A program made the position numbers and the translations under genes. From the NCBI GenBank assembly GCA_020091685.1, contig CM034599.1, positions 28,781,920-28,845,919 of the forward strand: DNA of 64,000 bases, in the 5' to 3' direction. The notes beneath the pieces were generated by a model. The model was not told the DNA's origin. It saw only the letters and a program-made list of their open reading frames with translations, and did not search any database. The DNA is from Lutjanus erythropterus. Its lineage: Eukaryota > Chordata > Actinopteri > Lutjaniformes > Lutjanidae. This document shows, piece by piece, positions 25,315 through 38,200 of the stretch. The number at the start of each line of letters is the position of its first letter. Position 1 is the stretch's first letter.

Positions 25315-25955
25315 CAGGCAATGGAAGAAAGTGGCCTGGTCTCATGAATCATGTTTTCTTTTACATCACATGGATGGCTGGGTGCATGTGCGTGACATAC
25401 CTGGGGAACACATGGCACCAGGATGCACTATGGGAAAAGGGCAAGCCAGCTGAGACAGGGTGATGCTTTTGCCAGTGTTCTGCTAGGAAACCTTGGGTCC
25501 TGCCATCCATGTGGATGTTACTTTGACACGTACCACCTACCTAAGCATTGTTGCAGACCATGTACACCCTTTCATGGAAACGGTATTCCCTGATGGCTGT
25601 GGCCTCTTTCAGCAGGATAATGTGCCGTGCCACAAAACAAAAATGGTTAAGAAATGGTTTGAAGAGCATAACAACAAGACTGAGGTGTTGACTTGGCCTC
25701 CAAATTCCCCAGATCTCAGTCCAATCGAGCATCTGAGAGATGTACTGGACAAACAAGTCCGATGCATGGAGGCCCCACCTCGCAACTTACAGGACTTAAA
25801 GGATCTGCTGCTGACATCTTGGTGCCAGATACCACAGCACACCTTCAGGGGTGTAGTGGAGTCCATGCCTCAATGGGTCAGGGCTGTTGTGGCAGCAAAA
25901 GGGAGACCAACACAATATTAGGCAGGTGGTCATAATGTTACACCTGATCGGTATA
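25315..25955 (+). mobile_element. Decayed Tc1-like DNA transposon (3' part)
   Basis: Reading frames from about 25315 to 25921 encode the catalytic half of a Tc1-family transposase: WSHESCFLLHHMDGWVHV, PGEHMAPGCTMG, then after a frame change GPAIHVDVTLTRTTYL, GLFQQDNVPCHKT, WPPNSPDLSPIEHLRDVLD and ending GRPTQY. The second catalytic Asp (QQDN) and the Glu (PIEHL) are present; the first Asp, expected in WSDES, reads His. The 5' half with the DNA-binding domain and left terminal repeat is missing. The right end carries 'ggtcataatgttacacctgatcgg', a usual terminal repeat for this group, next to TATA. It is inactive. Confidence 0.85.
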
Positions 25956-27041
25956 TATATCAATGCAAATGTCCAAAATTAAATGATCATTGTCCAGAGA
26001 ATTCACAGTGAGCAAGTGGGTGTTAATGATGTTTTTATCAAAACACTGTGATTTTTGCAGTGAACATTTTACATCCTATCCTGGCTCGCACATGCTCTGT
26101 CCAGGCGCCACCCCTCACCTAAACCAAACAGAGTATTGTTGTGTGCCACATGTGTGAAAGTGCACTGCTGCAAAATGTCTGGACCTGGTTCTCCAGACAT
26201 TGTCCGGAGTTCATATGAGAAGATGGCTCTTGTGAGTTTTGGTGATATCTTAACTTTTCCTGGATTGTCAGGAAATGTGGGGCAGATTTTCCTACACCTC
26301 AGGAAGAAATGTAAAAACATTGGAGATCCCCTGACTTTGCATCAAGTTTCATCATCAGGTCAAATTTTAATTTGTCTAACACTTTGGTTTAAAACTTGTA
26401 AAACTAAAGACATTCATCAGCTTCAGCTGTACTTTGTGTTTACTGCTAATTAGCAGAACACATGCACTGCAACTCTGCACTTATGCAGACTTTACATGGA
26501 GAAACTGTACGCGTAAACGCAAATGTCAAACTCAATGTACTTCATTACATTCCAGCACTGTCACATGACGAAAATCCTTTAAAAAGGCAGCAGTTAAATA
26601 TATTGTTTGAAATTCAAGGAGCACAACAAGATACTTGTAATGTTTTATTATGGCACACACAACATGTAACCATATTCATAGGGTATGTTTTCAGAAACAG
26701 GAACATTTGTTTTTTGGTATGTATCAACATTTTAGTATCAAGTGCAAAAACATTAGTTATAATAAGGAAGAGGAGAAACAGAGCATAAAGTCCTGTTCCA
26801 ATGTTCAGACAGGAAAAATGACAGAAAGGGAGACAATTGTGAGTTTCAACAACAATGTGATTCAGTGCATTTGTAAAGGAAGAAAAATGAACAACCCCAT
26901 TAGTTTAATACATCTGTTGTGCGGATGTGACAACCAGACGGCTGACATAAAGGTCCTTCAGAGCTTTGGTGGTGGTGGAGGCTGTGGTGCCCTGACAGTG
27001 CATAAAATACAAGTCATTTATAAAGTTAGATCACTCCAACA

Positions 27042-27312
27042 CAGAGTTTCTCAACTTCGTATCCTGAACCCCATGCTGCTTTATATGAAGGTGCAGATTT
27101 GTGATATTTACATCACTTATATATTGATTTTCTTTCATATATTTTAATATAAAATAAATTCATTTGAAACACAAGTTCTATGTATATATATTTGTCATGG
27201 TATTTAAATCAATTTAATATGACTTCAATGTAAAATCTCTCTTATTAATGGGTCCATGAGAATTCTGAACATTTTAGGGTCAGGACCAGAAAATGTTGAG
27301 AAACTCTGCTCT
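27042..27312. mobile_element. hAT-like MITE
   Basis: Begins 'cagagtttctcaac' and ends 'gttgagaaactctg', a perfect 14-base terminal inverted repeat. Inner blocks 'cctgaacccc' and 'gggtcagg' also pair. The flanking octamers CTCCAACA and CTCTAAAA match at six of eight positions, consistent with a worn 8-base target duplication, as expected for hAT. It is non-coding. Confidence 0.7.
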
Positions 27313-28764
27313 AAAATAAAGAAAAGTGCATGCAAGTAAGATAGGAAAGATGATTTTACAATACTGTAGGACAGAACGGAACAGCTGATGTACCATTTGG
27401 CCCTTAGATTATGCAAAAGTCAGGTAAAGGTACAGGTAAAATTTTAGGTCAACTGCAAAATAGCAGAAAGAAAAAGTGGTAAAGAAGGAATGGCACAGAC
27501 CTGGGAGAGAGAGAGTGGAACTGGCCTTTCTGTACAGTTTGCACACTGTCTCCAACATACATACTGTACTGTTCCCACACACACGCAGTACACACACACA
27601 CACTATGAAAAGTCAACCAGCTCAACCTTTCATGCACCTGGCTGCATTTCTCTACTTCACTTCTGGAACAAACCATCAAGATTACTTTTTTAGATAACTG
27701 TAGAAATAATAAAAATGAATACATATTAGAAGTGGAAAAAAATATGATCAGAAGACAAAATTAACTTCACTTTAACTGAGAGTGTCAGTACAAGACTATA
27801 CGTGCGAAACAAGAGGAGTGATATCAACATCATTGTTACATTGCACAAATGTAGGAGGAGCAGCAGCTTTGGGTTTCAAGTGGCCTTAATGTTGACAGAA
27901 AGAAAACATAGCTGGTCAGAGGCCTTGGAACAGACATAAACCTTCATTTTTCTAATCATAAAGTAAACATTTTATAGTCAGTTAAATTAAACCACTTGAT
28001 GCAGTGTTATTTATATAGGTGTGGTCTAATGCAAGGCTAAAGGACAGCTTGGCCAAGAAAGCTTGAAGGGTGGAACACACAAAATAGGATCTTCTGATTT
28101 TTTGAGGCTATACATAGGGCTGGGAAATATATATTTTTAGCTTTTATAGTAAGAATGAATTCCAGTTAGACATTTAATCCAATGTGATAAACATTCTACT
28201 TGACACACAACTCGATGTGTTCCTCCATATCTGAACATGTATTGTTGAGTTATGTTTTTAAAATATTATTCAGCAGTAACTGTACCCATGATATGTCAAA
28301 AAATGTTGGTAAGTGACACTGAGTGTGAATAAAGATGGATGACGCATCTCCACTTCCTCCCACTGTACAGAAATGAAGCCAAAATATCGCAGATACGAGC
28401 ACTGCCATCTTACACTGGTGACATAATTTGGAGTCAGAGTCTGCATACTGATGAACGGGGTTGTAGCAGCAACCATCCTTGGGGAAATTTGACATGTATG
28501 AGATTTTTTTAGCTGTGGGGGTGGGCAACACCACGAAGAGAACATGTATTAAGGAACTGAATATTGATTGCACAGATAGTTCTGCTCTTTGATGAAATAC
28601 AAATGGTACAACTTGGAAGAGAGGAACTGAAACTGATCACTTTTCTTGTATTGACACCAAAATCGATTTTCAAAAATAAGAAATGGTATCAGAAGTATTT
28701 ATATTTTGGGACCGTTCCAGCTACTTCTATTAGTGTGGCTCATGTTCTATCTGCTAAAAAGGTG

Positions 28765-28870
28765 GAGGAGGGTCTATGACCTATATTGCAGCCAGCCACC
28801 AGGGTGCAATATAGATGTTTTGGCTTCACTTTTGGGGAACTATCATGTCATCCATCTTTATACTGTATAT
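28765..28870 (+). repeat. Fragment of a common teleost repeat
   Basis: The block 'cctatattgcagccagccaccagggtgcaatatagatg' followed by 'ttttggcttcacttttgggga' and 'catcatctttatactgtata'-like sequence is a repeat tail seen in many fish genomes. A probable longer relative lies at 29890-30380. Confidence 0.5.
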
Positions 28871-29250
28871 GTGAATAGATAGTGAAAGTGCAAAGTAAAG
28901 TTCAATAAAGTATGTCAGAAAAGTGCGACCAGGAGCATGACGATGACATTTGGGTGGATTTCAAGCAAATGTCAGACACCAAAACCAATCCTGCAGTGGC
29001 AGTTTAGGCGGCACCAAGAAGCCACCATTACTGCAAAAGCTGACTGACATATCTGAACCAAGATCACCTGACTGCAGCCAAACAGTCTCCACTGTCAGGG
29101 AGGAGCGGGCGGGGCAGTCAGGTAACACCCAGACGGTAAGGCATTCTGGAAGAGGATTGTGCAGCCTCTGGCTCTGTCAGCTGTCCTTCATTTTCTCAGT
29201 TTCAGGTTACTGTCAGGTTAAAAAGCAAGTCTACTGTACATTCATAAACC

Positions 29251-29256
29251 TTTATT
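29251..29256 (-). terminator. Polyadenylation signal overlapping the ddhd2 stop codon
   Basis: On the minus strand the coding sequence ends CAG TAA TAAAGG. The AATAAA hexamer therefore starts inside the stop codon. I saw no other AATAAA on this strand in the next ~300 bases. Use of this signal would give a 3' untranslated region of only a few tens of bases. A T-rich run follows downstream, as expected for a cleavage site. Confidence 0.5.
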
Positions 29257-32200
29257 ACTGTTGTGGCTGTTCAATGGCCACATTGAGCTTGTCGTAGATC
29301 TCCTTCAGCAGCAAGAGAGCTGTGTCCTCAGATTCCCTACAAACAGAGAGGAGGGGAACATGTCATTTATTTAAAGTGAAAATAAGTAAAGAAAATGAAA
29401 TATAACAAAGACAAAATACCAGAAACACAAAATACAAAGGAGGACAATTACTGTCCACCACAGGTATGCATGACACACCAGTAACACAGATGGGACTGAA
29501 TGGCAAACAGGTATTCGTTGAAGCTCTCGATGGGTTTTTCCTGAAGTACAAAGTCGATCCTTCGTCCTCTGTTCAACATCCCCACTTTAATCTCAGGCTG
29601 CTCTGTCTGATCTGCTGACACTGAGGGTTCTGCCTCCTCACACACTCCTGTAGGAACAGAGGTAAACGAGATTAAGCTGTACAGGCAGACAACAGACATC
29701 AAAAACAATGGTGACAGCCAGCAGCAGTGATCTGTTCTGACTCTCAGTTTTTGGTAAAATGGGAACAAACCAGAGAAGAGACAGGAAAGAAGAGTAGCTG
29801 CTGTCTGCAGTGATTAACATTCAAACTTCTGCAGGTGAATACAACTCAACTGTCAGGATTTGTTTATTGTAGCTATAATTTTGGGAGTTACCATAGAACG
29901 TATGAGAAATAGTGGACAGGACTTCTGGGCCTCAAATTGAAGCCAATGTCAAAGTGCATTAAAACTGCATTCTTTTTAATGGCCAGCAGGGAGTGACAGA
30001 GCTAACTGTCACAGAAATGTGATTATATGGAGTCTTCTGAGACATGAGCCTACTTCTCCCTTGATTTATGACCTCAGTAAATAGTTTCCTCATGAGTTTA
30101 TGGTCTCAAGTTGGTTTTGAGTTTTCTTCAATACAGCATATATTTATTATGCAAATTATTGTCCCATTTAGAATAAATAAGATGACAAAGCAGGGTATTC
30201 TTTAGGGTGTGGCTACCTTGTGACTGACAAGTCATTCTCATTGAGTCCATTAGAGCACATGCTCTGGTTGGAAAAACCCAAGATGCCGACCCCAACAATG
30301 ATGTCATGGCTTCAAAATCGTAGTATACAAACCAATGTGTGCCGTCACGGTGGGTTCATACTTGGTAGTAAGTAGGGTTGGGCAACTGGACGTATATGGT
30401 TGGTAAGGAATCAAGTTTTTGCCTTTAACCTGATAAATGTTTATGCATTCAATGCCCTTTGGTTCAAGAATGACATTTATTAAACATGAGTAAGGTGGGT
30501 CAGTTTTGTGATAACTGACTGTATTGGCATGAATGCACTGTTGTCTTAAGAGTCTCCAAAAGGACCTAATGCACTGCTGAAGAACCCTGATGAACCTCAT
30601 ACACTTTTAATCTCTATTTCTGATAATCTACCTCTGGCTTGTAACTCTGCCATTGAAAGATACAAATCTTACTCTCAAATTACATTGGATTATGCCCTTA
30701 AGACTCTCTTATTTGGGATCTTGCACCTCTATACTTCATATATATTATACTACAAGGCTACAAGTCCCCTTTAAGGTATAAAAAAGGTGTTGTGTTATTT
30801 TGATTGTACAGTCTGTTCTAACAGCAGCTGTATTCCTTCTCACCCATTAAATCAAGTGACAGATAAGCACTTGATGTGCTGTAGATAAGTGCAGGACAAG
30901 TACCTGCATGCAGCTACTGTAGGTGACCTGCTACTGATGAAAAAGAAACAACTGTAGTACTACATTTACTATTCACCGTGTTCTATTTGTTAAACACATA
31001 TCAACGTGTCATGGGCCGGTTACTCAGGTGGCTTCTAGTGTTGACAATCAGTAAAGCAAATTTCACCAATCAGAACTAACAGTAGGAGAGGGAGGGAAGG
31101 GCCTGAGGGAGGTGTCAGTAAATGTCAAATTGAAGATTAGATGTAGAGCAGCAGTGAAAGAGGAGCAGTGGAGTAGTGAGAGCCTGCGGCAATAATGGCA
31201 TAAATTACATAACATTTGCTTTTTGTGCCAAAGTAAACAAGAGTAATTGAGTACCATCATTTTTTATACATTCTTCAGCTAGAACAGGTGATTGATTGAT
31301 TGATTTTTGCCTTTTTTGTGCATGTTCATTTTTAGATTCAAGCCAGGGAAGTTGCAACTTGCAGAATAAAATGCTGTTTATACAGGTTTTATTATAAATA
31401 TTTAAATAGGCTCGTAGGCTTTCACTGAATCAGGTAAATTCAACCAGACAAAGAGAGTTCATTTGTTTTCTCATTCATTCAAGCCAAGTGACTATCCTGG
31501 CTTACCTTGGAAGTAATGCTTATAAAGGGCCCTGGGCCACTCCAGTATTTTAGTCCAAAAATCAGCATTTTTCTCTTCCCTCTTAGCAGAAGCAGCGACT
31601 GCCGCTGAGGCTGGGGTTCAAGGTAAAGTGGTAAGGGGTGAGGGAAGCGGGAGCAACCACCATGTAAAGCAGAAGAGGGGAGGGTGAGGGTGGCAACATG
31701 CAGAGAGGGGTGAGAGGAGTATGGAGAGACTGGGTTAGACACACTCTTCTGCACACTCACACACACACAAAACATCCACAAATACACAGAGGCAAATAAA
31801 AGTGCTTTTTCTACCCTGCGTCTCTTGAAGGTTTGCCTCTATTGTCGTTTCTCCTTCCTCCACCGGGGGCAGTGCAGCAACTGGTAGTCTAGCAAAGGAC
31901 TGCCACGCCGTCCGCAATGATCCCAGAACATTATTCTTCAGATCCATGCTCATACGAGTCAGGCTGTCCTTTAGTTCTGTTAAACAAAGAGAAACAAAGA
32001 TCAGCAGTAAGCGGACTAAACAAAAGCCCAAACCACAATATTGTTCCACAAAGACGAGGAGAAAGAACCAGAGAGACCTACCCAGATGCATCCTCTTGCG
32101 GCCTTTATGGTGAGGGATCAGCATGGGCTCCAGATCCACGTCTGACACAATCATGGGCTCTATCCGATAGGCCACAGGGTCATACTACACAGCAACAAAA

Positions 32201-35200
32201 GGAAAGACATGAATGTGGTCCTCTTAGGCACATGTGCTTGATCATTGATGGCAAAAGATTAGGCCTGTGGTGACATGCAAAATTACTTTCTATTTAGTAT
32301 CTACTATTCTTGTCATTATGTTGATTCAATGCTGCAGTTACACCTGTCATTTCCAACATCACTCTTAACTAGGGTTGCAAATTGGAAGCACAGTCATGGG
32401 GTAACATCATCATCATCATTGATCATTGGTAACATTAACGATCAAATATTCATTATTAAAAAAAATAATAATAACATTGTGTTTATACCATCAATACCAA
32501 ATGTGTTTTTTAGAGCCAGACCAAAATTGGCATTTTTGGGGCAGATGTCAATACCAATGTTGGAGAGTAAAAAAAAAATCTGATAAAGATATATTCTTTA
32601 TACAGAATATGATATACAGAATATAGAAAATATACATAAACACAATGCAATGATCCTTCAAAAGTGGTTAACACTTGTGACAAAGATATGTAATTGAGGA
32701 AGGATATTTTACAGTTAGTGTTCAAAATGTTTAGGCCACTAAAACAGTAAATTGTCAGCATTATTTTCAATAATTATGAATAATTATTAACAAAAAAACA
32801 GAAACAGAGCAAAATATATGTATATATTAAACCCAGATTAATAAAACAGATCAAATATACACAGAATGCTGTCTGTTTCCATAATAATATATTGCATAAT
32901 CTCTGACAGCATTACTGTAGCCTATGAAACACATACAGGCCTACATACAGTATTAAACACATACTATACTTCAATATCGGATAATATATGGAGTGCACTA
33001 ATAACAATAATCTGTTATATTTCAGATCTTTATTTGATAGTAGATCAATTAAATTTTACTTGATCGGCCAAATTCTTAACATCTGATTAATCCATCATCG
33101 ATTAATTGTTATTATTCCTACTCTTAACCATTCATGTGCAGGAGAGATGGGAATCACCAGAGGCCCCAGACACAACATTATCACAATACTTAAAGGGAAA
33201 ATCTGTCACTTTTCATGAGGATGTCCAGTCAGTATGGATGGTGAACGTAGTCAGTTAAAGCAATAAACTCCTCAGTGAAAAATCAGTCATTTCTGCATCC
33301 AGTGATGTCAGAGTTAAGTAGCCAAAGTGTGAGCTAGTATTTTTGTCTACAGCACGCTCTGTTTTGGCCAACAAAGCAATAGCTATAGGCTGAGGCGGTG
33401 AGACATGACAACAAGGGCATGAGGGTCCGACACTTGTGAGCAATGCATCCCCGTACATGTAGGCGCTGCCGCCAAAGCTCTTTCTTGGACAATATATCAA
33501 AAAAGAAACATTTATTGCCTCAATTTACTACATTTTTAACATTTTTTAACATTTTCAACTGCAAATTGTGTTAAAAAAAAAACTTCATCAATATCTGTTT
33601 GATTAAATAAGATTAAGTTTTCAGTCTGCTAATCTCACTTCAGTTATTTTAATTGCAGCAAAATGGGATTGTCCAGCAGACAGACTGACCAACATTATAA
33701 TAAAAACATACCTAATCCTGCTGACCTCACCAGAAAAAAACTCAGCACCAGTTGTTATTATTCTTTGACTAACAGGTTTAAATCACTTCTGCACTATTAA
33801 TCATTTATATAATAAAAGTTTGATACTTGGCATCCATGCATAGATACAATATTGCCAGACAAAATATCACGATATAATGCTGGATAAATACTCCCACCCC
33901 ACCCCAAATGTACAGGTCTGCAAAATGCAAAGTGAACATTCAGAACTGCTCTATTAATGCCTCGTTTGAAAATGAGGAAACTCAAACTGTGTTATCCCTT
34001 TTTGGTGCTGCGTGCAGTAAGCTCAGTAAATCTGTGATTACTCACCGGGTGGTAGATGTTGTAAAAGCTCTTGCAGGTTGGAAAGGTGTAGTTGGGATCG
34101 ACACGTTTAAGCCCACGAACGGTCAGGAACATTCCAATAGGAGACCCAAAAGCAAAAAACGTTTGAGGATGGAAAGCCAGCTGTGGGTAATCAATGGATA
34201 CCTGTGGAGAAAAGAAGGGGTCAGAAACAATGAAATTTTTGCAGTTAAATTTGTGACAAAATGTATTATTTAAACGAGGACTGGCATGATATATCAGTAT
34301 TGGCGATAACCATGGTTTTTAAAAAAATTGAATATTAATATCATATATACAATACACATATGATAATATTATGTAAATAATCAAGCAGCTCTTAAGACAT
34401 ACTGTATACTCTTAAATAATTTCCATTTCCCTCTGTTCTCACTTTCCCTGGCCCCTGTAAATCTTACACTGTGACAGTCCTAATTTAAACACATTTCTTT
34501 GTTCTAAGAAGACACAATTATTCAGATAGATGGAAACACTTCTCTGGTGCACAATGGTGTTGAAAACATTAAAACTACATTCCGTGACAACAAGACAACA
34601 GTCAGGGAGCATGACAGCAGGTAAGAAGGAGAGCTCATGCAGGACTGGATGAGCACAGAGTGTGGTGGTACTGGGTCATAAAACTCAATGGGACAAAGAT
34701 GGTCGTCTCAATCAAGGCACAATAATTTAGTCAGTTTGAGTTTTCCCTGACCAGACAAGACTGTATGTGAAGAGAATCTGTAGGCACAGTGAGATCAAAG
34801 AAAGCTATGGACAAAGCTCGAGAGCATGGGGACACCATGTGAGACAGACCTGTCCCTTGGCTATGCCTCCATTGGTCTGTCCAGGCAAGCAGGGGGAGGA
34901 GAGAAGCAGGAAGGTGATGCATCAAAGCTTTTATCTAACCAAGCACAAGTTATCATGCTCATGTCTATGTGCGGTACCTGTCCGATGCCCACATCAAAGT
35001 ACTCATAGTCTACAGCGCTGGTGACAGACTGTGCCCTGTGGAACTGGGACTGCTGTGTTGTCAATTCTGAGGACTGGTTACCATCTTGATCACTGGTCAC
35101 TTGAGGTGGAACTTGCAACCCTGGTGCCAGACACACTGCTGCTGTCTTACAATCCTGTTTGGATTGAGAAATATAAAAAGTTACATATATAATATCTGAA

Positions 35201-38200
35201 CTCTTAACTTTAAGAGAAAAGGGCCACCAAAGAGCCTCGAAACAAAAGAGTTGTTTACAGTTAACCAGTTCTGTAAGATAGTTTGCTCTCTTTGGAATGT
35301 AAAATTACTTATAAAAACATGCCACGTAGCCAACTTCAGTCAAACCACCTTGATGTGGACTGTAAAGGTGTATTAATGCCAAGAATTAAAACCATTCAAC
35401 TACATTTCATTCAGTCCAGATCCAAGAAACATACAGTAAAGGGGTTGTAATGGTCATGTTTCAAAACAAGAAAAGCCAGTATAGTTTCAGATTCTGTCTC
35501 ACCTCTGGAAACCATTTCCTCCTGACGTAGTTCAGGATCTTCTTTCGAGGTCCGAGAGGAATTCCTAAATCTTTGAGATCACCATCTTGGCAAAGAGCCT
35601 AAAAGAGGAGATTGATATGTTTCTAACAACGCATTACACTTGTATGTTTATTTGTATGTCCATTGTGTGTATATTACCAGTGATTCCAGGTCTAGGTTTT
35701 CTGCCTGTAGTGTATCCAGGTATTGCTGTAGACCCAGTCTGATCAGCGTCTGCTCCAGAGTGTCACAGGTCAAAGGAGAGGGCTCATCGGAGGGCATCTG
35801 ACGCACAGGAAGGGAGAGGATGGAAAATGGATTTAATTATCTACAATTGTAATTGATATCTGATATTTTTTTATCAGTATACTAATGCTATCTTTTACTG
35901 TGAATGTGATTTTACCCCGTTTCTGGATTCTGATCCAGTCCTCTGATTAGTTAACAGGTCAAACAGGATCAACGAACCTGAGGAGAGACAAAGGCAAAGA
36001 GTTGAAATTCAGCTTTTTAATTGACTTGTGATGAGTCTCTGTATGTGTGCATGTCTTACCCAGGCTGTGGCCCACAACTGAAACTGCCCCATTGAAATCA
36101 GGATGTCTCTGTTTAAAGAGGGTGTGCAGCCTGTTGATCTCTGAGGCCACTGTGTCCACTATGGTCTGGCAGTAGGTGGGGCTGTTATAGAAAAACAGGT
36201 CCAGCAGCGTGTCGTTGGTGAAATGTCTCAGCCTGCTGATGCTGGGCAGAGTGATCCTCTGGATGTCTCTGGAAAGTGGGGAATGAAGGAGAAAATAAAC
36301 GGAGGGAACACAGTTTCTGCAACAATTGGAGACATAAATAGGTCTGCACGATATGAGAAAAATCTGTGATGTGTGATAACACTGTGCAATATTACAATGA
36401 TGAGATGAATTCTTTGACCATTTATAAAGGGTTCTGTCTGATAGGTCGAATGTTGACAACCTGAGTGTGAACACATGGTTTTTCAGGCAGTCTTTTGCAA
36501 TGTGCTTATTGCACAATGTTCATATCACAATGATGATGAAAACACAATTTAACTATCAACACTAGACATAAGTAGTGCTGTACAACAAATGAGTCTTGTT
36601 TTGCCCACTCTCTCTATACTTACTCATCCACACCAGTGGCGTCCCCATGCAGTGCGCTGTGCCAGTTGACAGGGAGGAACTCCACTCTTCCTATCTTGCC
36701 CTCCTGCTGAGCACGCTTATAATGAGAGGCCAGGAGGGACAGAGAGGCACTCCTGAAGTCATTCACTGGAGAGACACAGGAAGAAATTGAATCATTTATA
36801 CACCCAAAATCTGGAAGAGCGGTGGTAGTGTGAAAGGTGGATAAATCAGAAATATCACACCAGTTATGTTCAAAACAAATATAAACAACACCCTCTAAGC
36901 TCCACACAGCCGCACAACCCCATGCTAATCGGCAACAGCTGCCTTTGTCTGAATACAATCTAACTGAATGTAGTTTTAGGTGAACTCAAGATGTCATTTT
37001 CTTTGGTTTGTGGCCCAACAGGCAAATCGGGTCTCAAAACTAATGTTAATAAAAAAGTATTCATTTTTTTAAAAAAAATTAAAACAAAAGAAAAGAAAAC
37101 ATTCAACATGCTGCCATTAAGTTATATGTATGTGACGCAGGAGTTTTCTATCCGGAAGGTATTGTAAACAAATATTGTGATTCCTTCTTTAGGAAACCAG
37201 AATGACAGACAGAAAGCATCTCTCAGCAGTGTCAACCTCTGAATGACATTCAACACTAAATTCAAATTAATTTCAGGGGACAGTGCAAGTTTATTACAAG
37301 GTGGTATGAAACTTAACTTTACACATTAATACATTTCATGCATTTTAAATTAATGATTTCTTGTGTGATTTATCTTTTTATAAATGTAGATGTTATGGCA
37401 ATTCATGATGACATTTGGCTCCCGGGAGACACCGAATTTCTCTTTTGGGTCTCAAGCTGAAAACGTCTGGTGCCCCTGCATTTATACAGTGTACACACAC
37501 ACAAAGTCATACCTACCACATTGTATGATGGATCTGAAGCGCAGGTCACATGCAGGACCAATGCCATGGACCATAAAAACAAGGTGGTCCACCTTTTCTG
37601 GTTCACCTGAGAACACACACAGAAGTATCACCTCAAAGTGTAAACTGTGGGTAATACTTGGTAAAATTGGCTTATAATGGAGTCTATCTGTTACTGGTAC
37701 ATACCATCAGGTATTTCTACAGAGATATTGTCCACTCCTCTCTTGACTGTTCGAGGCCGGGTCTGCTCTGAAGGGGAGGACACCCACTCATCCTGCAATC
37801 CTATTGGCTGATACTGCATTATCAGCTGAGAGAGGAGCAGGGAAATGGAAGAGAAGTGTAAGGGAACAATGTATCTAATTATATATAGTGTAAATATTAA
37901 TTATAGTGTACAGAGAGATATTTTAACTGCAGGCTTTACTTTGGGATTGTGTAAAATGACAGTCTCTCCTGTGGGAAACTCCAGTTTCCTCTTCCATTCA
38001 TCCAAGGTAACTGCGATCATGTAGGCCTCCTAGAGCAAGAATCAAATAAAACGCATATAAAAATAGAAGCTTATGAACAGGCACAATTAGGAAGAGGGTA
38101 CTGCTGTCAGAAGTTGTATGAATAAGTTTGTGATGATGGTGAGGATTTGACATCGGTGTTGGTGTCAAACTACCTCCAGACGTTGGCTGAAGTCTTCGGG

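Larger units (their letters stand above)
25956..29250. other. Gene-free stretch between the Tc1 relic and ddhd2
   Basis: Open frames of up to 165 codons occur (for example 26650-27147, plus) but show no codon pattern, splice framing or family motif that I recognise. The region holds a hAT-like MITE (27042-27312), a short (CA)n run near 27590-27602 and the end of a common fish repeat at 28765-28870. Confidence 0.5.

Noticed and set aside
26650-27147. 165-codon open frame between the Tc1 relic and ddhd2
   Set aside because: No recognised motif, no splice framing, and it overlaps the 27042-27312 MITE; AT-rich non-coding DNA gives frames of this size by chance.
35959-36516. 185-codon minus-strand frame as a single-exon gene
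   Set aside because: It is ddhd2 exon 36060-36268 (containing GHSLG) read through into both introns.
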